Part shown: positions 53,933-64,000 of the stretch, piece after piece
How the letters are laid out: every line of letters begins with the position of its first letter
Numbering within the stretch: position 1 is the stretch's first letter
Assembly (NCBI GenBank): GCA_963575645.1
Contig: OY754473.1
Span: forward strand, 9,424,001 to 9,488,000
DNA: 64,000 nt
Reading direction: 5' to 3'
DNA from: Xanthostigma xanthostigma
Taxonomy: Eukaryota; Arthropoda; Insecta; Raphidioptera; Raphidiidae
Position numbers and translations under genes: made by a program
The notes under the pieces: generated by a model
What the model was told of the DNA's origin: nothing
Database searches by the model: none
The model's input: only the letters and a program-made list of their open reading frames with translations

Positions 53933-55921
53933 CTAATCTTCGTCGCTGTTCTCATTAATAACTGCGTGAATATTTTCTGACGTAAATATATCTGATAAAG
54001 CTTGTGCTGGACGTAATATGCGGGAAAGATATCGGGCATGAGACAAGTAATAAACAACTGCGGCTATTTATGTGAACAACATCCTACTGTTCTTAGGCCA
54101 TTGGGACAGCTGCAGCAATATCGACGTATACTTTGAATTGTTGTTCCGTTTGGGACATAATCAATGTAAACGTGATAAACTTTACTGTTCACATGTCTTG
54201 ATCTAACCTCGAGTTTTAATATATTAGGTAAAGTTTTAACAAACTGTACTGTAAGGTTGTATTGTTCATCCATTATCTCCGCTAAATAAGATGCTGCCTG
54301 TGAGAGTTGATATGATCGTGTAAAAAATGTAGTGAGTTGTTGTTTGCTTAACTGAGGAAAATCTAGAATTCCAGATGATGTGAGCTGCTGGATAGCCGAT
54401 TTTCGACGATTCCATTTTTGTATTAGGACTTCTTCGCTCAGAGTATTCACAACGTTCATTCTGTTTTCCATGTACTCAAGCACGTCATTGTTATTATCAC
54501 CATCAGAATTAAATCTCTGGCCATATTTGTTTTGTAAAAATCCAACAATTTTACAAATCACTTTTAACTTTGGTATAAGTTTATTATCTAAAGTATTGTG
54601 CAAAAGGCGATATTTTTGGGATATTGCACCATGAACTGCTTCCACAACCCATCTCAATTTTGTGACTCTTCTTGATTCGTTAGCTTCTTGCGTTGTCAAT
54701 TGCGCTCTGTTCCCTTTTAAGGCAGGCATAAGTACTGTATAGCCTTTACTTTGGAGGAGATTAACTGAATCGCGAAGACCCCGACCTACAATAAAAATAT
54801 CATTCGATGATAGTAATGTCTGTAAACCCGTAGGATCTTGTAAAATAAGTTTCAGTATTGAAGCGTCATTTTGAGTACCGTAAAAAGGTCCTGCAAAGTC
54901 AATGATATAACCGTTTGTAGTGCAGATTGTAAAAGGTTTGCAAAGGTGCGTTTTTTTCTGCCCAGAGAAAGATTTCCTTTGGTAGAAGTTATTGTGACTT
55001 TTTTGATGACGCACATAAGTACCATCACAGATAATAACAAGTTGATTTTCAGATAGATTTAATAATTTTTTGGCTGTACTGGAGGTATTAGAAATAAGGT
55101 TTTGACGTACAATAGCAGTATAACTGAAATGCAGTGGTAAAATATTTCTCTCAAAACTTTTCACAACCTCGTTAAAAATTTTTGATACGTACTGTTCATA
55201 TTGCAAACCTATAACAGCAGCAATGGTCCTATTCGAATTTCCTGCCCTTAATTTAAAAAGAAAAACAATTAAAGCTTGCGTCACACTTCGAGTTTTTGTA
55301 CTTCTTAGTGAAGGTAGCATATGTTTAAGCTCAGAAACGTTTTCCCAAGTGAGGCCTGTCAAAGCTTTAATTTGATCTTCTGACATTTCATTTTCTATTC
55401 CATCGAACAATGATAAATTAGATGTTTCGGCAAGTCTATTTAAAAAAGTAACTAATTCTGATTTTTTTTATACTACTTGTATTAGAAACAATGCATAAGC
55501 GGTACAAATCATCTTCATAAATCCTATCGTCAATCAGATGCTCATTGCAACAACGATCATCATCAGGAATAAAAATCTTTTTCTTTGCGAAAACGTCACA
55601 ACGTGTTTTGAGAGAGATTACACGCAGATTTACTTCTACTCGACATATTATACAAAACCTATGTGTTGCTACAACTCGTGGAAAAGGCAATTTAATATAA
55701 TTATCCTCTTCAGAATCAATTATGCGACACATGAAATCATCATCGTTATCATTATAATCATCATCAACATCATCATCTTCTTCTTCTTCTTTATTATTAA
55801 TATTTGTAACCAAAGGTTTCATTGTTTTAGGATCGTTTTTATTATCAGCATCACCTACAATATGCTTCGAAGTTGAGGCAGTCTGTTTATAAAAACTGAG
55901 ACGACATTTGTTACAAATCAC
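53933..55921 (-). pseudogene. DDE_Tnp_4 transposase with SWIM-type finger, near-intact, second Asp replaced by Gly
   Basis: The N-terminal part (55921-55436) has a Cys pair (MICNKCRLSFYKQ), an acidic linker and CIICRVEVNLRV...RCDVFAKKKIFIPDDDRCC. A one-base shift in an A8 run near 55470 leads to the main 448-codon frame. It shows LTGLTWENVSELKHML, SNRTIAAVIGLQYEQYVSKI (HTH-like), VIICDGTYVRHQKS (first Asp), then FIVGRGLRDSVNLL, where relatives have D-R-G-[FL]-R-D, then LRWVVEAVHGAISQKY (Glu). A C-terminal CCSCPNGLRTVGCCSH is SWIM-like. A second shift at 54060 precedes YYLSHARYLSRILRPAQALS and an acidic end (stop 53933). Two homopolymer frameshifts could be sequence errors; the Gly cannot be explained that way. 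Confidence 0.7.
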
Positions 55922-55940
55922 GTCAGTAATCGATATATTT

Positions 55941-56139
55941 TTAAACAGACAGCTTTTCTGTTAGTTTCTTCGCCAGCTCACTGCCTGGCATTTCAAACAT
56001 ATATGTTTCCGGGTTCTTGCCTTCTGAACACATCGCTGTGTTACAGGACCGTCTTGAGTCCGGAAGTATCAAGATCCCTTTCTTCCAATTCACTTTACAA
56101 CTCCACCACTTTCAGTTCGTATAACAGTTTTGCCGCCAT
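55941..56139 (-). pseudogene. SAP-domain remnant
   Basis: The ATG at 56139 opens MAAKLLYELKVVEL, then a stop, then SELEERDLDTSGLKTVL, another stop, and after a frameshift GKNPETYMFEMPGSELAKKL. L-K-V-x-E-L-x-x-E-L-x-x-R-x-L-x-T-x-G-x-K is the SAP DNA-binding helix pair. The P-E-T-Y-x-F-E continuation is common in insect retroelement or transposon proteins. Two stops in 40 codons show it is dead. Confidence 0.6.
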
Positions 56140-56439
56140 TGTTCACACCTCACATCTGAACACACTTATTTTTTAAGTCTATACAAGAGTTTATTTGTGT
56201 CAAACCAGACTTATATAATCGAAATCAATTGTCTATTATACCACACTCTGCACTAGATATTTATTTCGGACACGTGTTTGACTGTCAACTCACTTATACA
56301 CAAAATCTCCCGGTCCCTAACTGACTGACTCGCGTCGTATTTTTAACTTCGACCCCCGCCTGGTAGAATATTCCAGAAACATCTAGCTGGGCCGAGAACC
56401 TTTCCTAAACTTGCATTGCCTTCTTCATGCAATTCTATG
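56140..56439. other. No gene seen
   Basis: No supported feature between the SAP remnant and the plus-strand repeat gene. Confidence 0.35.
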
Positions 56440-58917
56440 AAGGTCGGGATTTGGATACCTGCTTTACAAAATCATGCTACCCGCAGTCATTGTTGTTGTT
56501 TGCAAGAACATTCGACAGAAGGCATTGGCGTCCCAACGGGGAGCGCGCAACATTATTTTTGGACAACCATTCTAACATTGCTTTCTTCGTTGAATATTTT
56601 GTTGGAAGCTTGTTGGTTTGCTCCGAGTGATAAGGAGCGTTGCCGAACACGACACATTCATCAGGAGGTATATTATGAAACAGATGTTCTGTGAGCCACT
56701 TTTCAAAATTCGCACACTAGTGGCTGTAAAAAATACTTGCCCCTTCGACTCGTTGGTAGAGATCTTTGCCAGTGCATACATTGAGAATGGAACATATCGG
56801 ACTGTCATCAACGAATCGTCGAATAAATCAGAATCACTCTTTTATCACTAGCTACGTGCTGAAAGGAGCGTCTAAAAAACTCTACGACAGCAGAGCAGCC
56901 CTTCTTTCAGAATATTTTACAATTCAACAGAATGTTTTAAATTGCGCCGACAATGCTAGCAATTTCGTCAATACACTCTGCAAAAATTTACCCATTTTTT
57001 CAACATCAACTTTCAATTAATGGGGACACGTTGAATTTTTACGTAAGGCAAAATAAGTACAACTTACTGAGTGACTTGAAAACGTTTTACAATGTACCTG
57101 ATCCACCACTAGCAATGCATTCCACAAGTGCAGATACCGGGACAAACGAATCAACAGTTTCTAATGAAAATACTAGCGACTCTTCATACGATTCACATCC
57201 TAGTATTTACAGTTTTATAACCATTGAAGCAGAAAAATGGAATTGCGTGAGGCCAGTTTTGCAGTTCAATGACAGAAAACCGTCTGGATTCTTGGCATTA
57301 AAAAAAGGTTGGACTTCGTTATTTGTCGATGCAATTTACAATGAATTCAAGGTGCTTTGCGTATTTTCAATAAAAAGAGGAAAAACTCACACAACAGACA
57401 ATGTACCATATATGACCATTGGCGGAGCATGTAAAGAATGTGGTGCATCTTTATCTGGACATTGTTTGAATGAACCGGCAGATAATTCGGATATAATTAT
57501 TGCCGTCACAGTTATTGATACGCGAGGACAGTCACATAACATGAGGAGACATTTAGCTGGAAAAAAAGGAAACAAGTAGGAATGGAGCTGCTTACAAAAA
57601 ACCCGCAGTATGGCTTAACGCGGCTGCAAAGAATATGGACGTCGGGGACTCTGTACCTCCATACCTATTAAGAAAAACAAATGCAAAGAAGAAGCCGTTG
57701 CAAACAAATTAAACATCGACGGAAAAAAGGATTAATTGCATCGTTACAAACAATGAAAAATTATGGACAGTACGCGGGGTTCATGAAACAAATAGCTGCC
57801 GATAAATTCAGTTGCATGTACTGTTCGCCTCTTCAAATTTACAACTACACGCATCCTCGACGATTCAGAAAGGTCGAAATCGATGCCACGGGCACCAAAC
57901 CAAACTAAACTCTTAACGGTGAAGCAAATGCTTGTTTTCTGTATCAAATAGTACAAGAATCGAAAACTGGTATAACCCCAGTTGCGCAAATGGTATCAGA
58001 AAGACACGATACAAACTCCATTGCGTATTGGCTGGCGATTTTCTGAAGGATGCACCAACACCAGGTGAAGCAGTCTCCGACTTTTCAATAGCTTTATTGA
58101 ACGCTATGTGATTAGCTTTCAATAAAAGGCCATTAACAATTACCTGGCTAATTGTTTTCAGATCCTCAATGACATCAAATTGCAACATCCTCTTATCACC
58201 TTCATTCGAGTGGACATAGCTCATTTAATCAATATTCTTAGCAAAATAATGTTTTTGAAAAAAAAAAAAACACTTTCAGCCGTCAAAGACTTTTATGCGA
58301 GGTCATTAGGGCTACTGACAATTTGCGACAATTTAAAATCCTTCAAAACACTGTTGAAGAGTATTTTTATCGTAGCTCTGAGCGAATGTGACGAAAAAGC
58401 TAGTAATGGAGACGACCTTGAAAGCGAGAAAAAGCAAAAAAAAATGTTTCGCCGCATGGAAAAATTCACCATTAACGAAGAAGACGTAATTGATCGCGAA
58501 TGTTTCGAGGACTGCGACGATTTTGAGGAAATTGAAGAAATATCAGAAATGATCAACAATATTTTGGACGATGCAAAAAAAAGTGCAGAACTATGTAAAT
58601 AATTTATGCGGATTAACCCTTATTACTTACCGGAAATTGTCAACGTTCTTCTTAAACTGTGCAGGCAGTTTCCCTTGTGGACTAAATTAATGAGTTTCGC
58701 TTTTCCTAAAACAAATTCCGTAGCATCTTCTGCCAGGTGCGAGAGCTACTTCAAAAAATTAAAGACATCGCTTGGTGGAGATAGCTACAAGCCTTTACGC
58801 GCAGATAAGTTTATTGCGAAGCATCTGAGGTGGATCGAAAATTCGACAAAATTAGAAAGTGCTATAGTCCTCGACAAAAGTTCAAAAAAAACAAGAGAAA
58901 AAGAAGAAGCACGCTAG
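56440..58917 (+). pseudogene. Multi-copy insect repeat gene with NTCPFDS block, copy 1
   Basis: Plus-strand frames in order contain FARTFDRRHWRPNGERATLF, VAVKNTCPFDSLVEIFASAY, YDSRAALLSEYFTIQQNVLN, RPVLQFNDRKPSGFLALKKG, then GACKECGASLSGHC (zinc-ribbon-like), GHNMRRHLAG-like text, GITPVAQMVSERHDTNSIAY, ITFIRVDIAHLINIL and ARCESYFKKLKTSLGGDSYK followed by RADKFIAKHLRWIE. At least six frameshifts or stops divide them. I recall aphid-type repeat proteins with this order, probably a transposase with a MULE-like core (V-A-Q-M-x-S-E-[RK]-x-D; I-R-x-D-[IV]-A-H), but no catalytic triad can be assigned from this copy. Confidence 0.5.
56863..57008 (+). repeat. Direct repeat with 59081-59223
   Basis: About 145 bp at 56863-57008 recurs at 59081-59223 with about 90 percent identity, including GCAGAGCAGCCCTTCTTTCA and AATTGCGCCGACAA. 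It covers the codons for the DSRAALLSEYFTIQQNVLNC segment. It results from two copies of the same gene family rather than from LTRs. Confidence 0.8.
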
Positions 58918-59051
58918 AATTAAAAAAAAAACGAAGACAGCGACAGCGATGAAAACGAATATTTGAAGCACCAAGAGCAATGGAGAGGAAAGAGTTAGCC
59001 AGATAAACCTACCGAACATGTAAACATGGAATACATCATCATTGAAGACGA

Positions 59052-59705
59052 AGAACCTTCAAGGCGTCGAAAGGCGTCTAAAGGCGTCTAAAGAACTCTA
59101 CTACAGCAGAGCAGCCCTTCTTTCAGAACATTTTACAATTCAGCAGAATGTTTTAAATTGCGCCGACAACGCTGGCAATTTCGTCAATAGACTCTGCAAA
59201 AATTTCCCCTTTTTTCAACATCACTAATTCACAATGGAAAATGTACAGCTTGTGGTACGGAATTTGAACATGTACTATTGAAAGTTCTGCCAAAAGTATG
59301 GGTTAATACTTTTGCTCGAGGTCTCCAGGACTACGCAGAATAATATTTTTATGCGACAAGTGTAATACTCGCACAAAAACACAGAAAACTCCAGGACATC
59401 AGCTCATGTTAGATACGGAATTCACATTTAATGCCGGAATACAAGAACGTTATTATCAAAACACTACAAATACAATATCACTTGCAGCAGTTCCGTATAA
59501 TATCAGTATTGGCAAGACACTTTATCCTCAGCGTAATGATTGTATACTAACAAGAGCATCCCTTAGACATTACAAAGCATATTGCAGAAAAGTTACAGGT
59601 GCCTGGATTGAGATCAATGATTTGTGTAAACAAGCTCACAGTATTCAAAACGCGAAATCGAAAATAATCAGTCCTTCAATAATCATATACACGTACGTAA
59701 AATCA
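59052..59705 (+). pseudogene. NTCPFDS-family gene, copy 2 (zinc-finger region)
   Basis: After an imperfect 10-bp triplication (AAGGCGTCGA, AAGGCGTCTA) the codons repeat those of copy 1 (YYSRAALLSEHFTIQQNVLN). They then continue, where copy 1 diverges, into KCTACGTEFEHVLLKVLPKV, RGLQDYAE, a C-D-K-C-N pair and LMLDTEFTFNAGIQERYYQN. Two Cys pairs about 45 codons apart suggest a zinc-binding module. A stop precedes the second pair. Copy 1 lacks this module, so one of the two was rearranged. Confidence 0.5.
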
Positions 59706-59911
59706 TAAGTGTGTCTGTCTCTCTCGCTGGCTGTCTGTTTGTCTGACTTACGAAAGGCCTACATTTTTTCCACGAAACCAGAAAGAGGGAGAGTCAGTAG
59801 ACGACTACATAACAAATCTTCGTGATTTAAGCTCAACATGCAATTTTGGATCATTAAGCGACATTCTCATAGAATGGTTCTTGGGATTCGAGAGCGGTAA
59901 AGGATCGTCTA

Positions 59912-60838
59912 TTACGCACCGGAGATCTTTTCTTTGTCCTGCTTTCTGTCGACAACTGCTCGTTCTATTGCTGCCACAGAGTACAAGTTCTCACTTTTCA
60001 TCTCCATCACAGTCAAAGGATTTTTGCGTCGGCAAAGTGTCATTTTATTTATGTAATTTTCGCTAGTGTAGATCCTTTGATTCATTTTTATAGCTTCCTC
60101 GATAAATGAAAAATCCGAATCATTAGGAAGGAAGCTGTGGCTTGGCACTAAATATTTGAAGTAAATGGTGTTCAATGTAGGGTGACTGCTCAGAATTTAT
60201 TTCATCATTATAACTATTTTTATATTGCGGGTTTGCCTGCCGCACTATCGGACCACATTATCAGGGGTTTTGTATCGGAACGGAGGTGATTTTCGATGAA
60301 TTTCCTTAACACAGACCCCACTTCAAGAGCTCCTCGTCCTACTGTTCCTTCTTTCCAGACAAAACAATATCCATTTTTTCCATAATGAACTCCGTCATAG
60401 ATGCCTTTTATAAAAAAACAAATTTATTGGAATAGTCGGCAATGGAAGCGTTTTTTCCATGTCATAAAGTCTGTATCTCTATATTTTCGTCAGCATCCTT
60501 TATATCTGATTTCAACTTTTGACTGGCCGAATCAGCTTCTTGCAGATGTTTCTCGTGGGCTTCTTTCTTTTAAGGTGTCTGAGCTGTTGCTTTAAATTTA
60601 TCGCATACACTCCATATGTCCTTAAAGGCTTTCTTCGCAGGTTGAAATTTTTATAAAATATCTTTTTAAACGTGGCGAAAGGCAACTTTAAATTTGAATT
60701 TTCGGCATGGAATAAATCGTACATTTTCCGCTCTGTCATGACGTTATAGCCTAAATACAAACTTTCGGTTGTGCTTCTGCAATAATAATGTTGCGTGCCT
60801 CTTGATGGGACGCCTATGGAATTCAGTAGAAACTACTA
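59912..60838 (-). pseudogene. GQNRN-family copy E, core degenerate
   Basis: From the right: LNSIGVPSRGTQHYYCRSTT, LYLGYNVMTERKMYDLFHAE, YKNFNLRRKPLRTYG, then after frameshifts ADSASQKLKSDIKDADENI, LPLPTIPINLFFYKRHL and IMWSDSAAGKPAI, where S-D-x-C-x-G-Q-N-R-N is expected. Then FKYLVPSHSFLPNDSDFSFI and EEAIKMNQRIYTSENYINKM follow. H-x-F-L-P-N-D-x-D-F is the family's later block. The key Cys and G-Q-N are lost. It is the most decayed long copy here. Confidence 0.65.
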
Positions 60839-60849
60839 GAACTAACAAC

Positions 60850-61669
60850 AATGGAAACAGGTAAAGCACACCCGACCTTGGAGACACACATACATGTAAA
60901 GAAAGGGATCTCGGTGCGGGAAGCAGATAGCGAAGTTAGACCCGATTTCTTAGAATCGCTTGGAGAGAACAATAGACGTAAAGGAAGAAATCTCGATTCG
61001 TCCAGAACATTCGATAGAAGCGTGGGCCGAAACTATATAAGGCGAAGCAGAGTGAGCAAGTCGGTCAGTCAGTTATTCGAGTTGTTCGCGAGTTGTATTG
61101 ATACAAGTCTGACGTGACATAAATTCAGTTATATTGCTCAAAATAAATTAACTCTCGTGAGTGCAATTATAAATCCGGTTTTAAATAAATGACTTATAGT
61201 TAATAGACAAGTGTGTTGATAAACTTTGTGTTGTGTTCCTGTGTGTTGTAAATATTTCTTTGTACATAATTTAGTGACTCTTTATTCTCTGTTACTTAGT
61301 CTTTTATTTTATAATTTAGAACTATTAGTTTTGTTTCTGTTAACGTTATTATTTCGTTAAGTTAAAGAAGTACGCTTTCGTTTGTGTGTTTTACTGTTTT
61401 GTTAAACATTTATTATTGTAAATAAATAATTTCCGCCACGGACTACAGCAGTTTTGTTATAATTGTAGGAATCACTTGGACAGAGGATTCTGTATTAAAA
61501 CGAGTCCTACTAATAATACAATAAAACAATTTAATATCTGAAGTTAATCGTGTACACTTTTATGCTGTGAGCTACGCATCACCGATAACTAGACTGGCGT
61601 GGTTATGACCGTGTCGCGTAGTTCCCAGCGAACATAAATAGGTGGCGCCAAGATACGGCCGCCACATCA
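60850..61669. other. Promoter-rich non-coding region, probable Gypsy 3' LTR
   Basis: On the minus strand a purine run (AACGAGGGGGGG, about 61670-61681) is followed by TGATGTGGCGGCC at 61669, the expected polypurine tract and LTR start for the Gypsy gene at 61795. The LTR's far end was not found. On the plus strand the same stretch has a TATA box (CTATATAAGGC at about 61036), GTCAGTCAG downstream and AATAAA signals near 61147 and 61423, so a second, oppositely oriented LTR or promoter may be nested. Confidence 0.45.
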
Positions 61670-61794
61670 CCCCCCCTCGTTAAAAAAAACAAAAAAAAAT
61701 GGGGGGTAAAAAAAAATTAAGATAAGATAATATTACAACATGCAACATATATATATAAAAAAAAATAAAAGTAATATTTGAAACGACTGGCGAA

Positions 61795-64000
61795 TTAGGC
61801 AATGCCTAATCGTTGCGGGGGATGCACATATCGGCCTGCGCGTGTGCGTCGTTCAAGTTGAACGTCAGTTTCCTTGCACTGCTGGTCCGGAGCTAGGTTG
61901 GCGTCGTCTTTGACCACGTACACGGGCTTCAGTCGATCGATTGAGACGGGTGTGTTTTTGCCTCGAACAGCGACGATGAAGAAACGCTCGCAACGTTTGA
62001 CAACTGGAAAGGGGCCATCATAGGGTGGCTCCAGGCTGCGTCGGACTAGGTCGCGTCTGATGTAGACGTGGGAGCATGTTGACAAGTCTCTAAAACAAAA
62101 AATAGAGCGTTCGCCGTGTCGCGAGGTGCCGTGAGGCGTTAAATTGTTGAAGAGTTGTCGCAGGTCGTTGACGAGGTCTGAAGGCGAGGTGGCTGAAGCC
62201 TTGGAAGGGGCAAGGAACTGGCCAGGAAGTCGCAGCGGTTCTCCGAAGACTAACTCTGCTGGCGTAGTGTTGATGTCCTCCTTAAATGCGGCGCGGAGAC
62301 CCAGCAAGACTGCTGGTAATGCATCAACCCACGAGTTTTCCGCGTGGCACATGATTGCGGCTTTCAATTGACGGTGTAACCGTTCGACGAGTCCGTTGGC
62401 TGCCGGATGGTATGCAGTTGTCCTCAGATGATCTGAGCCCAAGAGTTGAGTTAGGGAGTTGAACAATCCTGATTCGAATTGACGCCCCTGGTCGGTTGTT
62501 ATTCGTAAGGGTACGCCATAGCGGGCAATCCAGCCAAACAGTAGCGTTCTGGCTACTGTCTCCGCACTGATCTCTTCCATTGGAAAAGCTTCTGGCATCC
62601 TGGTGAATCGATCTACTGCTGTCAGGCAGTATCGGAAACCACGAGACGGTGGGAGTGGTCCGATTATGTCGATGTGGATATGTTCGAAACGATTTATAGG
62701 TTTTTCGAAGGTTTCGAGACGTGCCTGGAGACCTTGGAGCGTTGACAGGCGGGGCATGCGCGAGCCCATGAAGAACAATCTTTTTTAACGAACGGCCACA
62801 CGTAACGTTCGGACACTAATTTCGCGGAAGCCCGAGCACCCGGGTGCGCCAGGCTGTGGAGCGAATGAAAGATACGACGGCGAAGGGCGCGCGGCACAAA
62901 AGGTCTAATAAGATTCATAGAACTATCACAAAACACTGGAGTTGCGGAACCTGATAGAGTCACTGGCTTGAGTTTGAGCGACGAAGTGGTAGAATGAAGA
63001 AGTTCTTGAAGCTCGACGTCTGTAGCTTGAGCGCGAATGAGCTCGTCCGCTGAAACTGCCGTGGAGATGGCCTCAACACGTGATAATGTGTCAGCGACGA
63101 CGTTATCCGGACCGGCAAGGTGGCGAATATCCGTCGTAAACTGACTTATAAAACTCAGGCGTCGAAATTGCCACGGCGTGGCTCGTTCTGGTGATTGTTC
63201 AAAAGCGTGAACGAGGGGCTTGTGATCCGTATAGATAGTAATAAGTCTTCCTTCGACAAGTTGGCGGAAATGGCGTATGGCTTCGTAGACTGCGTCGAGC
63301 TCACGATCGTACGCACTTAAATCTTTTGCTGACTTAGCAAGCTTGGCGCTGAAAAAGGCAAGCGGTTCCCAGCTGTCTTGAACAAGTTGTTGGAGAACGG
63401 CGCCGACGCCAAAGCTAGAAGCATCGGTAAATATTGCCCAGGATGAATTGACGTTAGGATGCGCGAGCATGGTTGCGTTAGCCAGAGAATCTTTGCAACG
63501 TTGAAAGGCCTTTGTTCTCTCAGTTGTCCATGGCACAGGATGATTAGGTTTGATGTTCGGGCCTTGCAGGCATTCGTTCAACGGGAACTGCATCTCGGCC
63601 GCACCTTTCAGAAAACGGCGATAAAAGTTGATCATACCGAGGAATTGGCGGAGATCCTTGATTGCCGTAGGTCTTGGAAAGTCGCGAATTGCAGCCACTT
63701 TCTCTGTGAGGGGCTTAATACCCTCGGCAGAAACAGTATAACCAAGGAAATTCACCTCGGGCAAGCCAAAGTATGATTTAGCGACGTTGATGACGATACC
63801 GTTCTGCTGGAAACGTTGAAATAGTAAGCGTAGGTGTTCTCTGTGTTGTTCCTCATCCCTGGAGGCGATCAGCACGTCATCAAGATAAACGAAAACGAAT
63901 GCGAAGTCACGTGTAATCTCATCCATAAAACGTTGCAGGGTTTGTGCAGCGCAACGGAGGCCAAATGTCATCACTGGGAATTCAAATAAGCCGAACGGTG
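61795..64000 (-). pseudogene. Ty3/Gypsy pol (CsRn1-like), 5' end beyond the window
   Basis: The part at 62694-64000 has PFGLFEFPVMTFGLRCAAQT, AFVFVYLDDVLIASRDEEQH (RT Y-L-D-D), FLGYTVSAEGIKPLTEKVAA, WAIFTDASSFGVGAVLQQ (RNase H Asp), YTDHKPLVHAFEQSPERATP and the integrase H-H-C-C zinc finger (SLAHPGARASAKL...CPACQRSKV). An overlap of about 85 bp in another frame (from 62778) continues the integrase core: [53 protein letters not shown], then [12 protein letters not shown] near the stop at 61795. One frameshift near 62700-62780 separates the two. Balanced GC content, unlike the surroundings, and few lesions suggest a fairly recent element. Confidence 0.92.

Noticed and set aside
55538..55876. 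Plus-strand Ile/Phe-rich frame that looks like membrane segments
   Set aside because: Antisense of an Asp/Glu-rich linker in the DDE_Tnp_4 gene; GAT/GAA codons read in reverse give ATC/TTC.
56863..59223. Direct repeats considered as LTRs of one element
   Set aside because: They are coding, about 90 percent alike, lack TG...CA ends and primer site, and match the same protein segment. Two gene copies explain them.
1..64000. CRISPR arrays, tRNA or rRNA genes
   Set aside because: No regularly spaced identical repeats with unique spacers and no cloverleaf or rRNA core sequence noticed. The direct repeats present are transposon subterminal or satellite repeats.

Overview
This is about 64 kb of AT-rich eukaryotic DNA, most likely from an insect. 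There is no operon structure, ribosome-binding-site pattern or clear single-copy host gene. The introns seen are short GT-AG introns of 67 to about 170 bp. Almost everything recognisable is transposable-element or virus-derived sequence: Ty3/Gypsy, BEL/Pao, non-LTR retrotransposons, piggyBac, PIF/Harbinger, hAT, pogo/Tigger-like elements, MITEs, and two endogenous viral elements (EVEs). The whole window reads as a nested repeat cluster. All homology statements rest on reading translated sequence; no database search was run.

Layout. 0-2 kb: a MITE, a pogo-type transposase scrap, and a broken member of a protein family with an S-D-x-C-x-G-Q-N-R-N motif (called here the 'GQNRN family'; I associate it with DUF7869, name not checked). 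2-8.5 kb: the C-terminal half of a pogo-like transposase with a PHD finger. It is split by a young, internally deleted Gypsy element (LTRs of 711 and 708 bp, 4-bp target duplication CCAT) and abuts a truncated BEL/Pao gag-protease ORF. 9-10 kb: a frameshifted nucleoprotein-like EVE resembling phenuiviruses. 10.5-15.5 kb: a degenerate zinc-finger/tnp2-like transposase, then a GQNRN transposon with inverted ends. 15.6-18.1 kb: a three-exon gene fragment and a broken ORF that may be viral. 18.8-21.7 kb: a pogo-like element with both ends. 23.7-24.9 kb: a piggyBac-type MITE. 26.2-30.0 kb: a small spliced gene fragment, then an intact two-exon GQNRN gene (619 codons) flanked by a repeated 22-bp motif. 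31.8-34.1 kb: a chuvirus-like glycoprotein EVE downstream of a possible LTR and primer-binding site. 34.2-44.4 kb: LINE, gag, hAT and Gypsy fragments, a deletion-derived GQNRN element, short satellites, a MITE inserted in the reverse-transcriptase YADD codons of a LINE, and a Harbinger element. 44.4-49.1 kb: a piggyBac element, carrying its own MITE, inserted at a TTAA that forms the stop codon of another GQNRN copy. 50.9-61 kb: several transposase-like fragments on both strands. 61.8 kb to the right edge: a Gypsy pol, CsRn1-like, running off the window.

Most unusual signal. At least seven GQNRN-family copies occur here. Three of their elements carry arrays of a short subterminal motif. The motif differs between elements but keeps one 17-bp framework: AAAA, then a G-rich centre, then A, ending in TCC. 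This looks like a co-evolving transposase-binding site. Two unrelated viral glycoprotein and nucleoprotein remnants in one TE cluster, and a near-intact DDE_Tnp_4 transposase whose second catalytic Asp is Gly, are the other points most worth checking.
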